Assembly: GCA_035606665.1 (NCBI GenBank)
Contig: DATNEY010000037.1
Location: 1 to 60,721, forward strand
Reading direction: 5' to 3'
Length of the DNA: 60,721 nt
From: DASUGC01 sp035606665
GTDB lineage: Bacteria > Acidobacteriota > Vicinamibacteria > Vicinamibacterales > SCN-69-37
Below, in pieces: positions 42,885-51,624 of the stretch. The translations under genes were made by a program, and so were the position numbers. Under the pieces are notes generated by a model. That model worked only from the letters and a program-made list of their open reading frames with translations. It was not told where the DNA came from and ran no database searches. How positions within the stretch are numbered: position 1 is the first letter of the stretch; the number at the start of each line of letters is the position of its first letter.

Positions 42885-44144
42885 CTATGAGGCTCCCAGA
42901 ACGCCGCGCACCGCGGCGATGACGGCTGCGACCTGTTCGTCGGACAGGCCCGCCGAGAAAGGCAGGGACAGAATGGAGTCGGAGATTCGTTCAGCCGCTG
43001 GAAAAGCGCCGCGCTCGAACCCGTATTTCTTTGCATAGAAGCTGTGCAGGTGCAGCGCCGTGAAATGAATGCTGGTATTGATGCCGGCCTCGCCGAGCGC
43101 AGCGGCCACCTCGTCGCGCGACCGGCCGGCCAGTGCCGGATCGATTTGAATCGTGTAGAGATGCAGCGCGTGCCGTTCGCCGGCGGGCATGGGCGCGAAT
43201 CGCGTAAGAGGCAGATCGGCGAAGGCCTCGTCGTACCGGCGCCAGATCGCGCGCCGCCGCTCGTACCGCGCCTCGAGACCCGCAAGCTGGTGCAGGCCGA
43301 GCGCGGCCGAAAGGTCCGTCATGTTGTACTTGAAGCCGGGGATCGTGACGTCGTACTGCACGGCGCCCGGCCGCTCGTAGCGCTTCCACGCGTCACGGCT
43401 GAGTCCATGGAGCGACGCGATGCGCATCCACTCCGCCGCGTCCTCGTACGGTGTGGTCACCATGCCGCCTTCGCCCGTCGTCAGATTCTTCGTCGCGTAG
43501 AAACTGAAGCAGGTGAAGTCCGCGGTCGCGCCGACCTTGCCGGCCCGCGAGGCACCCTCCACGCAATGGGCGGCGTCCTCGATGATCGTGAGCTGGGAGG
43601 AGGTCGCCAGCGTCCTGAACGCCCCGATGTCCGCGGGACGGCCGGCGTAGTGCACGGGAATGATGGCGCGCGTCGCGGGCGTGATTGCCGCCTCGACGGC
43701 GGCCGGATCGAGATTGCCGGTCGCCGGATTCACGTCAGCGAACACGGGCGTGGCGCCGCAATGCTCGATGACGTTCGCGGTCGCGCAGAACGTGAGCGGC
43801 GTGGTGATGACCTCATCACCGCGGCCCACACCCGAAGCCAGGAGCGCCAGGTGCAGCGCCGCCGTACATGAATTGAGGGCGACAGCGTAAGGGGCGCCGA
43901 CATACGCGGCGAACTCACGCTCGAAACGGCGTACACGGGGCCCGGTGGTCAGCCAGCCGGAGGCCAGAACCGCGGCGACCTCAGCGGCCTCAGCCTCGCC
44001 GATGGCGGGCGGCGAGAACGGCACCGACGCCACGAGCGAGTGCGCGAGCGAGTCGGCGGAGCGGAGCGCGGCTTTGTGGCCCCCGCGAGCGACGCCGTCG
44101 GGGTGCCCGCAGGGGCGAAGCCCCTCGGAATAAGTGAGGCTCAC
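42885..44144 (-). CDS. DegT/PseC-type PLP aminotransferase with repeat-encoded N-terminal extension
   Basis: 419 residues from a GTG at 44144, which overlaps the previous stop and has ACGGAG upstream. The DegT/DnrJ/EryC1 core is clear: VPFSPPAIGEAEAAEVAAVL, GWLTTGPRVRRFEREF, the PLP site TIIEDAAHCVEGAS and the catalytic lysine in FYATKNLTTGEGG. It would transaminate the 4-keto sugar to the 4-amino form. The ~37 residues before VASVPFSPP (EGLRPCGHPDGVARGGHK and on) are encoded by a GGGGCTTCGCCCC-type palindromic repeat and are foreign to the family; starts near 44033 or 44024 could give the classical N-terminus. Confidence 0.88.
   Translation of the reverse strand: MSLTYSEGLRPCGHPDGVARGGHKAALRSADSLAHSLVASVPFSPPAIGEAEAAEVAAVLASGWLTTGPRVRRFEREFAAYVGAPYAVALNSCTAALHLALLASGVGRGDEVITTPLTFCATANVIEHCGATPVFADVNPATGNLDPAAVEAAITPATRAIIPVHYAGRPADIGAFRTLATSSQLTIIEDAAHCVEGASRAGKVGATADFTCFSFYATKNLTTGEGGMVTTPYEDAAEWMRIASLHGLSRDAWKRYERPGAVQYDVTIPGFKYNMTDLSAALGLHQLAGLEARYERRRAIWRRYDEAFADLPLTRFAPMPAGERHALHLYTIQIDPALAGRSRDEVAAALGEAGINTSIHFTALHLHSFYAKKYGFERGAFPAAERISDSILSLPFSAGLSDEQVAAVIAAVRGVLGAS
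44093..44142 (-). repeat. GGGGCTTCGCCCC-type hairpin repeat at the start of the aminotransferase gene
   Basis: On the minus strand AGGGGCTTCGCCCCT forms a six-base stem with a TTC-type loop, followed by CGGGCACCCCGACGGC. It encodes part of the N-terminal extension. A related hairpin (GGCGGGGGGACTTCGTCCCC and on) lies at 44811-44834. Confidence 0.55.
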
Positions 44145-44536
44145 GCGACGCAGGCTCCGTTCGTTGCGCACGCAGCGATGCCGGCCAGCGTCGCGAAGAC
44201 ACCGCGCCAGGCGGTCAGCGCCGCGGTCACTTCCTGCTCGAGCGTGTCGGCGACAGCCGTCCAGTCGCCGTCCTGTTCGTACATGTCGAGCTGGTCGATC
44301 GCGTCGGCGAGGTCGCCAATCGCCTCGGAGATTTCCGGATTGGTCGCGGCGAGATCCGCGAGGGTGGTGCCGAGCTCACGGCTGAGGCGCGTCGCGGTCA
44401 CGACGAGCGTGTCCGCCGCTTCGGTCAGTGCGCGGAGCTTGCGGCCGCTGGGCAGTGCGGCGCCGAAGCGAAAGGCGTCGGCGAGGGTTGCTGAACTTTC
44501 GATAAGGCCGTCCACCGTCTCAGTTGCGCTTGTCAC
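44141..44536 (-). CDS. Hypothetical helical protein (about 131 aa)
   Basis: The frame is open back to 44770, but the upstream part is low-complexity (Arg, Thr, Pro) and a GTG at 44536 is a more likely start. The protein is mostly long helices (LIESSATLADAFRF, ALTEAADTLVVTATRLSREL, EISEAIGDLADAIDQL, TAVADTLEQEVTAALTAW) with a C-terminal pair of cysteines, suggesting a small coiled-coil protein. It is coupled to the aminotransferase gene and thus heads the sugar operon. It has the feel of a flagellar chaperone-like bundle but no family is assigned. Confidence 0.5.
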   Translation of the reverse strand: MTSATETVDGLIESSATLADAFRFGAALPSGRKLRALTEAADTLVVTATRLSRELGTTLADLAATNPEISEAIGDLADAIDQLDMYEQDGDWTAVADTLEQEVTAALTAWRGVFATLAGIAACATNGACVA

Positions 44537-45079
44537 GGCCGTCTGGATGACGGCTGGACGAGCCGGCCCAGCGGGACAGCCGCTGGACCGGCGCGCGAAA
44601 GGATGGGTGGTCGGCTGAGCGACACTCTGCCACCGGTGGGCCGTCACGGCGGGAGCCGGACGGTCAGCGGTGTTCGACCCCGCAACGCGCGTTTTTGGCC
44701 GATTTTGCTCGAAGAGTCTGGCAGTAGTGCTCGTGGTGGCCGAGTGTCGCCGGCGCGTCGCGGTTCTCATGCCGCGAGATAGAGCGAAATGCGTGCCTAT
44801 CTTCAGGCGGGGGGACTTCGTCCCCGCCGCGCCCCCCTTACGAGCTCACTCGCGGGGACCCCATCGCCCCGCTCCGTTCGCTCGCGCACGCTCGCAAAGC
44901 TCGCGCGCGATGTCACTTTCGAGGTTTCACTTCGCGTCGTTCCCGTCGTTCCCGTCGTTCGCGTCGTTGCCTCTCAAGGTCTATGGGCCATCTCCGATTA
45001 CCTCCTCGGTGGCCAGCCTTGAGGGTCTGTCCCCACGCCGGCATGGACGCCGGCGGCTTTTCACGGAGGAATCTTCACA
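44537..45079. promoter_or_regulatory. Divergent control region between the sugar operon and flagellin
   Basis: About 540 bases without a convincing gene. It contains a hairpin at 44811-44834, a GC-rich 9-base tandem region around 44936-44970 (CGTCGTTCC-like units), the flagellin promoter at 44974, and a GCCGGC-atggac-GCCGGC hairpin in the flagellin leader near 45038. Confidence 0.5.
44974..45000 (+). promoter_or_regulatory. Sigma-28-like flagellin promoter
   Basis: TCAA-N15-TCCGATTA, close to the FliA consensus TAAA-N15-GCCGATAA with exact spacing. It ends 79 bases before the flagellin ATG. The same form with a perfect GCCGATTA lies before flgM. Confidence 0.75.
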
Positions 45080-45886
45080 ATGGCTTCATTCTCAGTTGTC
45101 AGCAATATCTCGGCGGCCAACGCGCAGGCCAACCTGACGGGCACGAACATCGGGTTGCAGCGCGCTCTGACCCGGCTGTCGAGCGGCTTCCGCATCAACA
45201 CCGCTGGTGATGACGCGGCGGGCCTCGCGGTCGCCAACAGCTATCGTTCGACCCAGGTCGTCCTCTCGCAGGGCGTCCGCAACGCGAACGACGGTCTGTC
45301 CACGCTCCAGATCAAGGACGGCGCGCTCTCCAACGTATCCACGCTGCTCGATCGTCTCTCCACCCTGGCGGCGCAGTCCGCTTCGGCGGCGTCGACGGTT
45401 GACCGCCAGGCGCTCGACAACGAGTTCCAGGACGTGCTCGCGGAAATCGACCGCGAAGCGAACGTGGCTGGCCTCGACGCGTCGCAGGGCTTCTCGGTGT
45501 TCGTGAGCAACGACGGCGTCGACGGCAAGGTCGGCGGCACGATCGGCGCGGCGGACACGACGGCTCTCGGCCTGACGGGCGCGAACTTCGACATCACCAC
45601 GGCGGCGCATGCCGACACGGTGGTCGGCACGATCGCGACCGCGATCACGGCCCTGGGCTCCGCCCAGAGCACGATTGGTACTCTGCAGAACCGTCTGCAG
45701 TTCGCGATTGGCCTCGCAGGCAACCAGATCGTCAGCAACAAGGCCGCCGAGTCGCGCATCCGCGATGCGAACATCGCGGAAGAGTCGGCGAACCTGACCC
45801 GCTACACCATCCTGACCCAGAGCGGCGTGGCCGCGCTGGCGCAGGCGAACCAGCAGAGCTCCGCTGTGCTCTCGCTGCTTCGGTAA
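45080..45886 (+). CDS. fliC: Flagellin
   Basis: 268 residues, a short flagellin with only the conserved D0/D1 ends and a small variable centre (residues ~135-185). The N-terminus (VSNISAANAQANLTGTN, ALTRLSSGFRINTAGDDAAG) and the C-terminus (AAESRIRDANIAEESANLTR, QANQQSSAVLSLLR) are typical. There is no cysteine. The centre is rich in Ser/Thr/Gly and could be glycosylated by the Maf-like protein. A perfect GGAGGA site precedes the ATG, and a sigma-28-like promoter lies upstream. An imperfect GC-rich hairpin after the stop may terminate. Confidence 0.97.
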   Translation: MASFSVVSNISAANAQANLTGTNIGLQRALTRLSSGFRINTAGDDAAGLAVANSYRSTQVVLSQGVRNANDGLSTLQIKDGALSNVSTLLDRLSTLAAQSASAASTVDRQALDNEFQDVLAEIDREANVAGLDASQGFSVFVSNDGVDGKVGGTIGAADTTALGLTGANFDITTAAHADTVVGTIATAITALGSAQSTIGTLQNRLQFAIGLAGNQIVSNKAAESRIRDANIAEESANLTRYTILTQSGVAALAQANQQSSAVLSLLR

Positions 45887-45990
45887 GTCGTTCCCTGGCA
45901 AGACGGCGGGCGGGGCCGGAAGATCGGCTCCGTCCGTCGCGTTTCAGATAGTCCAAAGGTCCAGAGGTGCAAGGGTCCTGAGGGTCCACT

Positions 45991-47331
45991 ATGAGTTCAC
46001 CGATCACGTTCAGCGGCTTCAACTCCATCGACTTCACCACCATCCTGAACGCGGTGATGCAGCAGGCCAGCCAGCCGCTGACGTCGCTGCAGTCGCGCCA
46101 GTCCGCGCTCAAGTCGCAGATGACGACGCTCGGCACGATGACGACGAGGGTGACGAACCTGGCGTCAGCGGCGGACGCCCTGACGGACGCGGACAGACTC
46201 GATCGATTCTCGGGCACGAGCTCGGATGCGGCCGTGAAGGTGTCCACCAGCGCGAATGCATCGGAGGGCCACTTCGACGTGGTCGTCACGGACCTCGCCC
46301 GCGCGCAAGTCACCGCGTCGACCGGCACCGCGCCGGACGCGGACACGACCGTCGTCGCCGACGGCGGCACGATCGACATCGGCGGCGTGACGGTCACGAT
46401 CTCCGGCGGTGTCACGATGAACGGACTGGCATCCGCCATCAACGGCACGGCCAACATCGGCGTCAAGGCATCGGTCATCGCGACCGCTCCCAACACCTAC
46501 AGGCTCGTCCTCACGGGCAAAGCGACCGGCGCGGCGTCGGCATTCACCGTGACGAACAACATGACGCTCACGAGCGGCACGGCGCTGCAATTCTCGGCGA
46601 CGAATGCCGTGACCGCGTCAAACGCGAAGATCACGATCAACAACATCCAGGCCGAAAGCGCCACGAACGTGTTCGACAACGTCGCGCCGGGCGTGACGCT
46701 GACGGTATCCAAGGCGGCGCCGGCCACGACCGTGTCCGTGGACATCGCGGCCGACTCGTCGGCGCTCCGGACCAAGGTGGGCGCGTTCGTGTCGGCCTTC
46801 AATGAGTTCGTGAAGTTCACGAACGACCAGCAGACATCGGCCGGCAAGGGCGACGGCGCGAGCCTGGGCCGCGACCCGATGCTGCGCCAGATCCGCAATC
46901 AGATCCGCAACGTAATGCTTGGCCAGCACGGCACGCTCGCAGCCGGCACGATGACGCGGCTGTCTGAGTCCGGCATTGAGTTCATGGCTGACGGCACGCT
47001 CAAGGTCAGCGAATCGAAGTTCAAGACGGCGGTCGAGACTTCACCGGATCAGGTTGCTGCGCTGTTTGCCGGCGCCACGGGCCTGTTCCAGAAGGTCTCG
47101 GACACGCTCGACGAATACCAGGGCTCGGACGGCTTCATCTCAGGCGCGCGCGAGCGCATGTCGAAGCAGGTGGCGGCGCTCGACGGCCAGATTTCGAACA
47201 TGCAGGCGCGGCTCGCGATTCAGCGCACGGCCCTGCAGAAGGAATTCATTGCCGCCGACGCGGCAATGTCTCAGCTGAAGAGCCAGTCGAACGGCCTGTC
47301 GTCGTTCGGCAGTGGCCTCGGCGGATTTTAG
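45991..47331 (+). CDS. fliD: Flagellar filament cap protein FliD
   Basis: 446 residues. ITFSGFNSIDFTTILNAVM is the typical N-terminal FliD start (D0 helix) with MQQASQPLTSLQSRQSALKS. The C-terminal part (LDGQISNMQARLAIQRTALQ, EFIAADAAMSQLKSQ) is the coiled D0/D1 end with the conserved final helix. The middle holds repeated beta-rich domains. FliD caps the growing filament and needs the FliT-like chaperone encoded two genes downstream. It lies 104 bases after flagellin, and fliS follows nine bases after its stop. Confidence 0.95.
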   Translation: MSSPITFSGFNSIDFTTILNAVMQQASQPLTSLQSRQSALKSQMTTLGTMTTRVTNLASAADALTDADRLDRFSGTSSDAAVKVSTSANASEGHFDVVVTDLARAQVTASTGTAPDADTTVVADGGTIDIGGVTVTISGGVTMNGLASAINGTANIGVKASVIATAPNTYRLVLTGKATGAASAFTVTNNMTLTSGTALQFSATNAVTASNAKITINNIQAESATNVFDNVAPGVTLTVSKAAPATTVSVDIAADSSALRTKVGAFVSAFNEFVKFTNDQQTSAGKGDGASLGRDPMLRQIRNQIRNVMLGQHGTLAAGTMTRLSESGIEFMADGTLKVSESKFKTAVETSPDQVAALFAGATGLFQKVSDTLDEYQGSDGFISGARERMSKQVAALDGQISNMQARLAIQRTALQKEFIAADAAMSQLKSQSNGLSSFGSGLGGF

Positions 47332-47340
47332 GGACGTTTC

Positions 47341-47730
47341 GTGACTCCAAATCGTTCGGTTCAGTCCTACAAACAGACACAGACGAACTCCAGCAGCCCG
47401 CTCGAGCTGGTCGTGCTCCTCTACGACGGAGCGATCAAGTTCATGGGCGAAGCGCGGTCCGCGGCGGAGCGCCGGGACATCCGCGCCCGGCGGCAGTCGC
47501 TCGACCGCGCGCTCGCAATCGTCGCCGAGTTGCAGGGCACACTCAATCTCGATGGCGGCGGCGATCTGGCGAAAGAGCTGGACCGGCTGTACAACTACAT
47601 CACGGACTGCCTCATGAGGGGCGCGATGAACAACGACGCGCGCGCCATCGGCGAGGCACAGCGGCTATTCGAAAACCTCCGCGAAGGCTGGCGCGGAATC
47701 GCGGCGGCCCAGGCCGGAAGCGCGGCGTAA
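47341..47730 (+). CDS. fliS: Flagellin export chaperone FliS
   Basis: 129 residues from a GTG at 47341 with AGGGACG upstream. NSSSPLELVVLLYDGAIKFM is the conserved FliS N-terminal motif (P-x-x-L-(V/I)-x-(M/L)-L-Y-D-G), followed by a four-helix bundle with ALAIVAELQGTLNLDGGGDL. It holds flagellin unpolymerised in the cytoplasm. The stop overlaps the ATG of the next gene (TAATG). Confidence 0.95.
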   Translation: MTPNRSVQSYKQTQTNSSSPLELVVLLYDGAIKFMGEARSAAERRDIRARRQSLDRALAIVAELQGTLNLDGGGDLAKELDRLYNYITDCLMRGAMNNDARAIGEAQRLFENLREGWRGIAAAQAGSAA

Positions 47731-48203
47731 TGACGCGCGAATCCCTGGAGCATCTGCTCCATCAGTACCGGGCCGGCCTCGACGCCGAGCTCGCGCTGCT
47801 GCGGCAGCTCGAGCAGCTGGCGTCCCGTCAGCGTGATCTGACCGACGTGCGCGATCTCGACGCCTTCGGCGGCGTCGGCGACGAGCGCGAGCGCGTGACG
47901 TCGAACCTCCTGGCGATCGAAGAGACGCTTCGCGTGACGCGCGACGCGCTCAAGTGCGAGGGCGCGCCCGTCCGCGCGTTGCCGGACTACTCTTCCGTCG
48001 CCGATCTCCATCGCCGCGTCAGCGACCTGGTCGCGAGGATTCTCGATACGGACAAAGCGTCCCTGCAAATCCTCGCCGACGCCGATCGACTTCGTCGGGC
48101 GGCGCTCGCCGGACTCCAGCGCGGGGAGTCGACCCTCAAGGCCTACAGACGGACGCTCGCGCCGACGACCGAGCCAGCGGCCCTGGTCAATAACCGCTGG
48201 TAA
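47730..48203 (+). CDS. FliT/FlgN-like flagellar export chaperone
   Basis: 157 residues, almost all helical: LEHLLHQYRAGLDAELALLR, RQLEQLASRQRDL, then a further pair (LHRRVSDLVARILDTDKASL). The position directly after fliS, translationally coupled, is where fliT (FliD chaperone) lies in many bacteria. Sequence alone does not separate FliT from FlgN. A distinct FlgN-like gene sits at 58986 next to flgM/flgK, which favours FliT here. Confidence 0.7.
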   Translation: MTRESLEHLLHQYRAGLDAELALLRQLEQLASRQRDLTDVRDLDAFGGVGDERERVTSNLLAIEETLRVTRDALKCEGAPVRALPDYSSVADLHRRVSDLVARILDTDKASLQILADADRLRRAALAGLQRGESTLKAYRRTLAPTTEPAALVNNRW

Positions 48204-48340
48204 CTTGCCGACATCCGGCAGTTCCGACATCTGGCCGACCCTTGGTTCCCGCAGTCCGGGACTCCTCACGCTGCGGCCCGCCTGGCCACTACCATCGAGG
48301 CTGCTACCATGAGACGCCTCCGCATAAATGTAGTAGTGAC

Positions 48341-49027
48341 ATGGCTGAGATCGTCACCTCCATATACTCCGATCGCTACGCTGACGAATACCCGTCGCTG
48401 TACATTGAGCCATGGCAACGCAAGCATGAACTGAACGAGACTAACCTGCGCCGGATTCTTCAGGCGCTCGGTCCGGACCAGGCGTGGCTCGATGCTGCTT
48501 GTGGGCCAGCCTGGCACCTCAGCAGATTCCCAGAGCGGCCGCATCGCGTTGGGCTCGACCTCAGCATGGCGCAGCTGCGACGGGCCAGACGGAACGCACC
48601 CGACGCCAGTTTTGTCCGTGGTGACATGGCCTCCGCGCCGTTCGCGGCGCAATCCTTCGATCTCGTGACGAACTTCTGGGCCGCGTACTGCTACCTGGGC
48701 AGCTGGCATCGCATCGAGGCTTTGCTGCGAAACATGGTGTACTGGCTCCGCCCGGGCGGTGCGCTGTATATGGAAGTGCTGCTGGCGCGCGATCTCGAGA
48801 GCTTCAATCGGTCGCGGTTTTCGAGCGCCACCGGATTTCGAGTGGAGCCCTTGATCGAGGATTATTCGGAATGGATCTATTCCGACTCCGGAGGCCGACA
48901 CGTGATGGCGAGTCCTCCCCTTGACCTGTTTGTCGACTTCCTGGCGCCACAATTCGAGAGAATTGAGGCTACCCACGACGGCGCTTTCATGGTGCACCTG
49001 ATTGCCTCGGACCGGCACCCCAGGTAG
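48341..49027 (+). CDS. SAM-dependent methyltransferase
   Basis: 228 residues from the ATG at 48341. AWLDAACGPAWHLSRFPER is motif I, VGLDLSMAQLRRARRNAPDA motif II, FDLVTNFWAAYCYLGSW motif IV and LLRNMVYWLRPGGALYMEVL the post-motif strand. No ribosome-binding site of note is seen. It lies 137 bases after the chaperone gene and may be separate from the flagellar operon. The acceptor is unknown. Confidence 0.85.
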   Translation: MAEIVTSIYSDRYADEYPSLYIEPWQRKHELNETNLRRILQALGPDQAWLDAACGPAWHLSRFPERPHRVGLDLSMAQLRRARRNAPDASFVRGDMASAPFAAQSFDLVTNFWAAYCYLGSWHRIEALLRNMVYWLRPGGALYMEVLLARDLESFNRSRFSSATGFRVEPLIEDYSEWIYSDSGGRHVMASPPLDLFVDFLAPQFERIEATHDGAFMVHLIASDRHPR

Positions 49028-49070
49028 CCTGGCCGCACCGCCATGCCGCTATGTGCTTCGTAGTCTAATA

Positions 49071-49099
49071 TTGACTGGCGTCTAGTACTGATATACATT
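49071..49099 (+). promoter_or_regulatory. Sigma-70-like promoter before the Gly-rich/ABBA cassette
   Basis: TTGACT, 17-base spacer, TACATT, in an AT-rich patch 88 bases before the ATG at 49187. It is the best housekeeping-type promoter in the window. Confidence 0.55.
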
Positions 49100-49186
49100 C
49101 CTGCGCCTACACTAAGTTGACACTATGAATTAACTGCACGCGCCTTGGGCTGCGTGCCGCTGCACTGTCGTGTATTGGAGGGGTGT

Positions 49187-49942
49187 ATGGACAACGGTGC
49201 CAAGCCGGAACCTGGTCAGGACGCTGCAGCCGAGCAGCGGGGCAAGCGGGACAGAGCGCATGACGAGCGGACCACAGACCCGACGGCGCATCAGGAAGAG
49301 CCGAACGATCCTCGCGAGGAGAAGCGGGCCCGAGTCTATGGGCTGAAACTCGAAGACCTCCAGCAGGAGTCCATTGTCGTCAGCAAGGGGAAATATGTCC
49401 GGCTGTCGGGACGTGGCCGGAAGGACGAAAGGGGCCTGGTTCGACTGAAGCCGAAGGATATCGATGACGTGAAGCGCTGGATCGGCGTGTCAGACGAGCT
49501 CGGCGCCCGGCGCTCCTGTTGTCACCAGAACCTTCCAGCGGAGGTTCCCGCCGTTGCCACGGCGGCTGACCTACGGGCGCTGGATGCGAACTCGCAACGG
49601 GCGCTCCACGGTCTCGCCGATCAGTACGTTCACGGCGATTCCCGCCAGCTTGGCAGATACAAGCCGCTGTTCGGCGCCCTACTCGATCGCGCGGTCATCA
49701 GCGGTGTCTTTGTTCGTCAGGACATCGATATCCACAGTGGCGCGGTGCTCGAGATCGATAAAGACCTGAAGGTCTTATTCGCCCGTCATATCCGCATTTG
49801 GAGGGGTGGTCTGCTGAAGCTTCTTGGCCCGACAAAGATCGACTGCGTGTCGATCTCAGGCGGCCTGCTGAATCTCGTGGTCGCGCTGGATCAATTACCG
49901 AAGTACGCAACGGTTCTCGAATGGGAGGCGGCTAATGGCTGA
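49187..49942 (+). CDS. Beta-structured hypothetical protein, first gene of the Gly-rich cassette
   Basis: 251 residues from the ATG at 49187 (TTGGAGGGG upstream). The first ~60 residues are charged and disordered. Next comes LRLKPKDIDDVKRWIGVSDE and a helical middle. The last ~75 residues have strand-turn repeats (ISGVFVRQDIDIHSGAVLEI, ARHIRIWRGGLLKLLGP, IDCVSISGGLLNLVVALD) suggesting a short beta-helix, as in polymer-forming proteins. The stop lies within the start of the Gly-rich gene, which overlaps by eight bases. No family is named. Confidence 0.6.
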   Translation: MDNGAKPEPGQDAAAEQRGKRDRAHDERTTDPTAHQEEPNDPREEKRARVYGLKLEDLQQESIVVSKGKYVRLSGRGRKDERGLVRLKPKDIDDVKRWIGVSDELGARRSCCHQNLPAEVPAVATAADLRALDANSQRALHGLADQYVHGDSRQLGRYKPLFGALLDRAVISGVFVRQDIDIHSGAVLEIDKDLKVLFARHIRIWRGGLLKLLGPTKIDCVSISGGLLNLVVALDQLPKYATVLEWEAANG

Positions 49943-50585
49943 TATCAGCGCAGTTGGAAACGCTGGAACACAGGGGGCCCGCGGAACCGATGGCGCTGCC
50001 GGCGGCGTCGGGTCGCAGGGGCCGCATGCGGTGTGTCACTGGGACGGAGACGACGAACCCGGCGCCGGAGGCATTGGCACCATCGGTGGCACTGCGAATA
50101 GCGGCCAGCCGGGCAACGCTGGCTCGGCCGGGAGTTCCATCACGTTCACGGTTGCCGAAGCCATGACGAGCCTTGTGATCGATACATCAGGCGGCATTGG
50201 CGGTCGAGGCGGCGATGGCGGAACCGGAGGAGCTGGCGGCGATGGTGGCGAAGGCGGCAGCGGCAGTGGCTGCGAGCCGGCGGCCGGTGGAGGCACGGGA
50301 GGCGAAGGCGGCCGCGGCGGTAACGGCGGGAACGGCGGCAATGGCGGTGACGGAGGCAACATCACGGTCTCCGCAGCGCCCGGTTTCGTGCTTCCCCCGT
50401 CGGTGGCACTGCGAGCCTTCGGAGCGAACGGAGGCCTCGGCGGCAACGGAGGGCAGGGTGGCGCTGGCGGTCGAGGCGGCGAGCATGGCGATAGCCAGCT
50501 GAGAGCCGGAAACGGAGCACCGGGTGCAAACGGGACAAGCGGCTCCGCCGGTCAGCGCGGAGCCAACGGTACGGTTGTGGCCTGA
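49935..50585 (+). CDS. Glycine-rich, collagen/PGRS-like protein
   Basis: 216 residues. The sequence starts MADISAVGNAGTQGARGTDG and is built from GG-x and GGxGG runs (GGRGGDGGTGGAGGDGGEG; GGNGGNGGNGGDGGN), interrupted by two short beta segments (SSITFTVAEAMTSLVIDTSG and ITVSAAPGFVLPP). It has two cysteines and no obvious signal peptide. Such low-complexity Gly-rich proteins may be structural or antigenic surface proteins. Here it is co-transcribed with a putative prenyltransferase-like enzyme and a redox protein, so it could be a modified product; that is inference. Confidence 0.75.
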   Translation: MADISAVGNAGTQGARGTDGAAGGVGSQGPHAVCHWDGDDEPGAGGIGTIGGTANSGQPGNAGSAGSSITFTVAEAMTSLVIDTSGGIGGRGGDGGTGGAGGDGGEGGSGSGCEPAAGGGTGGEGGRGGNGGNGGNGGDGGNITVSAAPGFVLPPSVALRAFGANGGLGGNGGQGGAGGRGGEHGDSQLRAGNGAPGANGTSGSAGQRGANGTVVA

Positions 50586-50598
50586 AGCGGCCTTGCCG

Positions 50599-51624
50599 GT
50601 GCGAGCCGCCATTCTTCCTGTCTTGGAACGAATGGTGGCTCGCCTCGGGACCGACGCGACTCGGTTCTGGCGAGTCTTCGATTTACTGACTAGAGAATCC
50701 CTCGACTTTCAGCCCGGCGGTGGCTCGCCGCGTTTTTCCGGGATCTGTCGGGACGGCACGCCGTGGCAGTTCTGCTGCGTCATTGGCTCACAGTCCGCTC
50801 CGTCGGTCAGGTTCCTCACTGAGGTCGGTCCACCCGGTGCGCCTCTGCGTACGAGGACTGCACTCACGGTTTCCCGAATTGTCGAAGCATTGGACGTCCT
50901 CGGCATTCCAAATCAAGACAACGCGGCTCGAGTGCTCGCCGCAATCTGTCCTCCCGACGATGATCACATCGCTGGACTGTGGGTGGGGTTCGCCCTCGAC
51001 AGTAGCTGCCGGCCTCGCCTGCGCCTCTATGCGAACAACGGCTGGGGCGATGCGACGGAGCGGTGGCTGCGCCTGATTGCCGCGCTCCGCCAACTGGAAG
51101 CGGGACGCTTCGGAGCCGCTCTCCAGCCGCTGCTTCCCCTGCTCGTTCCCGTCTTCAGTCCCGCTGGCTTGGCTGTCACGCTGGGCTCGCAGACTCCGTT
51201 GTGCAAGCTCTACCTGAGACCGTTTGCACCTCCATGGACGGCGGTCAGAGCCGTCGCGACGTCGGTACTCGGCGCGGCTTCGAGCAAGTTCATCACCGCG
51301 ATCGAAACTGGCCTCGAAGCTTCGCTGGAGGCCCTTCCTGAACGCTCACTTGTCCTATCCACCGCAGGGGGCGCACAGGGCGGACCGCTGGACTTGAAAC
51401 TCGATTTTTGCGGTCATTGCCTGTTCGAGGAAGACAGCAAGCCGGAGCGTCTGATCGAGCGTCTTGGGCGCTCGCTGCGACTGAGTACATCTCCTTACGA
51501 AGCGATTCGGCACGACCTCGGCCAGCCTGGATTGCGGCTCCCGCACGCCATGCTGGCATTCATTGGAATCGGCGCCGATACATTCGACGCCCACCGAATC
51601 AACGTCTACATCACTCCGCCATGA
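50599..51624 (+). CDS. Putative ABBA-fold (DMATS-like) prenyltransferase-related protein
   Basis: About 341 residues from GTG 50599; a GTG at 50524 inside the Gly-rich gene is also possible. Five strand-like segments of alternating hydrophobic and charged residues recur through the protein: SVRFLTEVG, RLRLYANNGWG, LCKLYLRPFAPP, LDLKLDFCGHC and RINVYITPP. This spacing, with a strand every ~60-70 residues each followed by a helix pair, resembles the alpha-beta-beta-alpha repeats of aromatic prenyltransferases, where strand Lys/Arg/Tyr residues bind the diphosphate. I infer the fold from pattern only. The DCC redox gene overlaps its stop (ATGA). Confidence 0.4.
   Translation: MRAAILPVLERMVARLGTDATRFWRVFDLLTRESLDFQPGGGSPRFSGICRDGTPWQFCCVIGSQSAPSVRFLTEVGPPGAPLRTRTALTVSRIVEALDVLGIPNQDNAARVLAAICPPDDDHIAGLWVGFALDSSCRPRLRLYANNGWGDATERWLRLIAALRQLEAGRFGAALQPLLPLLVPVFSPAGLAVTLGSQTPLCKLYLRPFAPPWTAVRAVATSVLGAASSKFITAIETGLEASLEALPERSLVLSTAGGAQGGPLDLKLDFCGHCLFEEDSKPERLIERLGRSLRLSTSPYEAIRHDLGQPGLRLPHAMLAFIGIGADTFDAHRINVYITPP

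Noticed and set aside
49935..50585. Gly-rich protein as mycobacterial PE-PGRS
   Set aside because: There is no PE domain at the N-terminus; similarity is only in composition.
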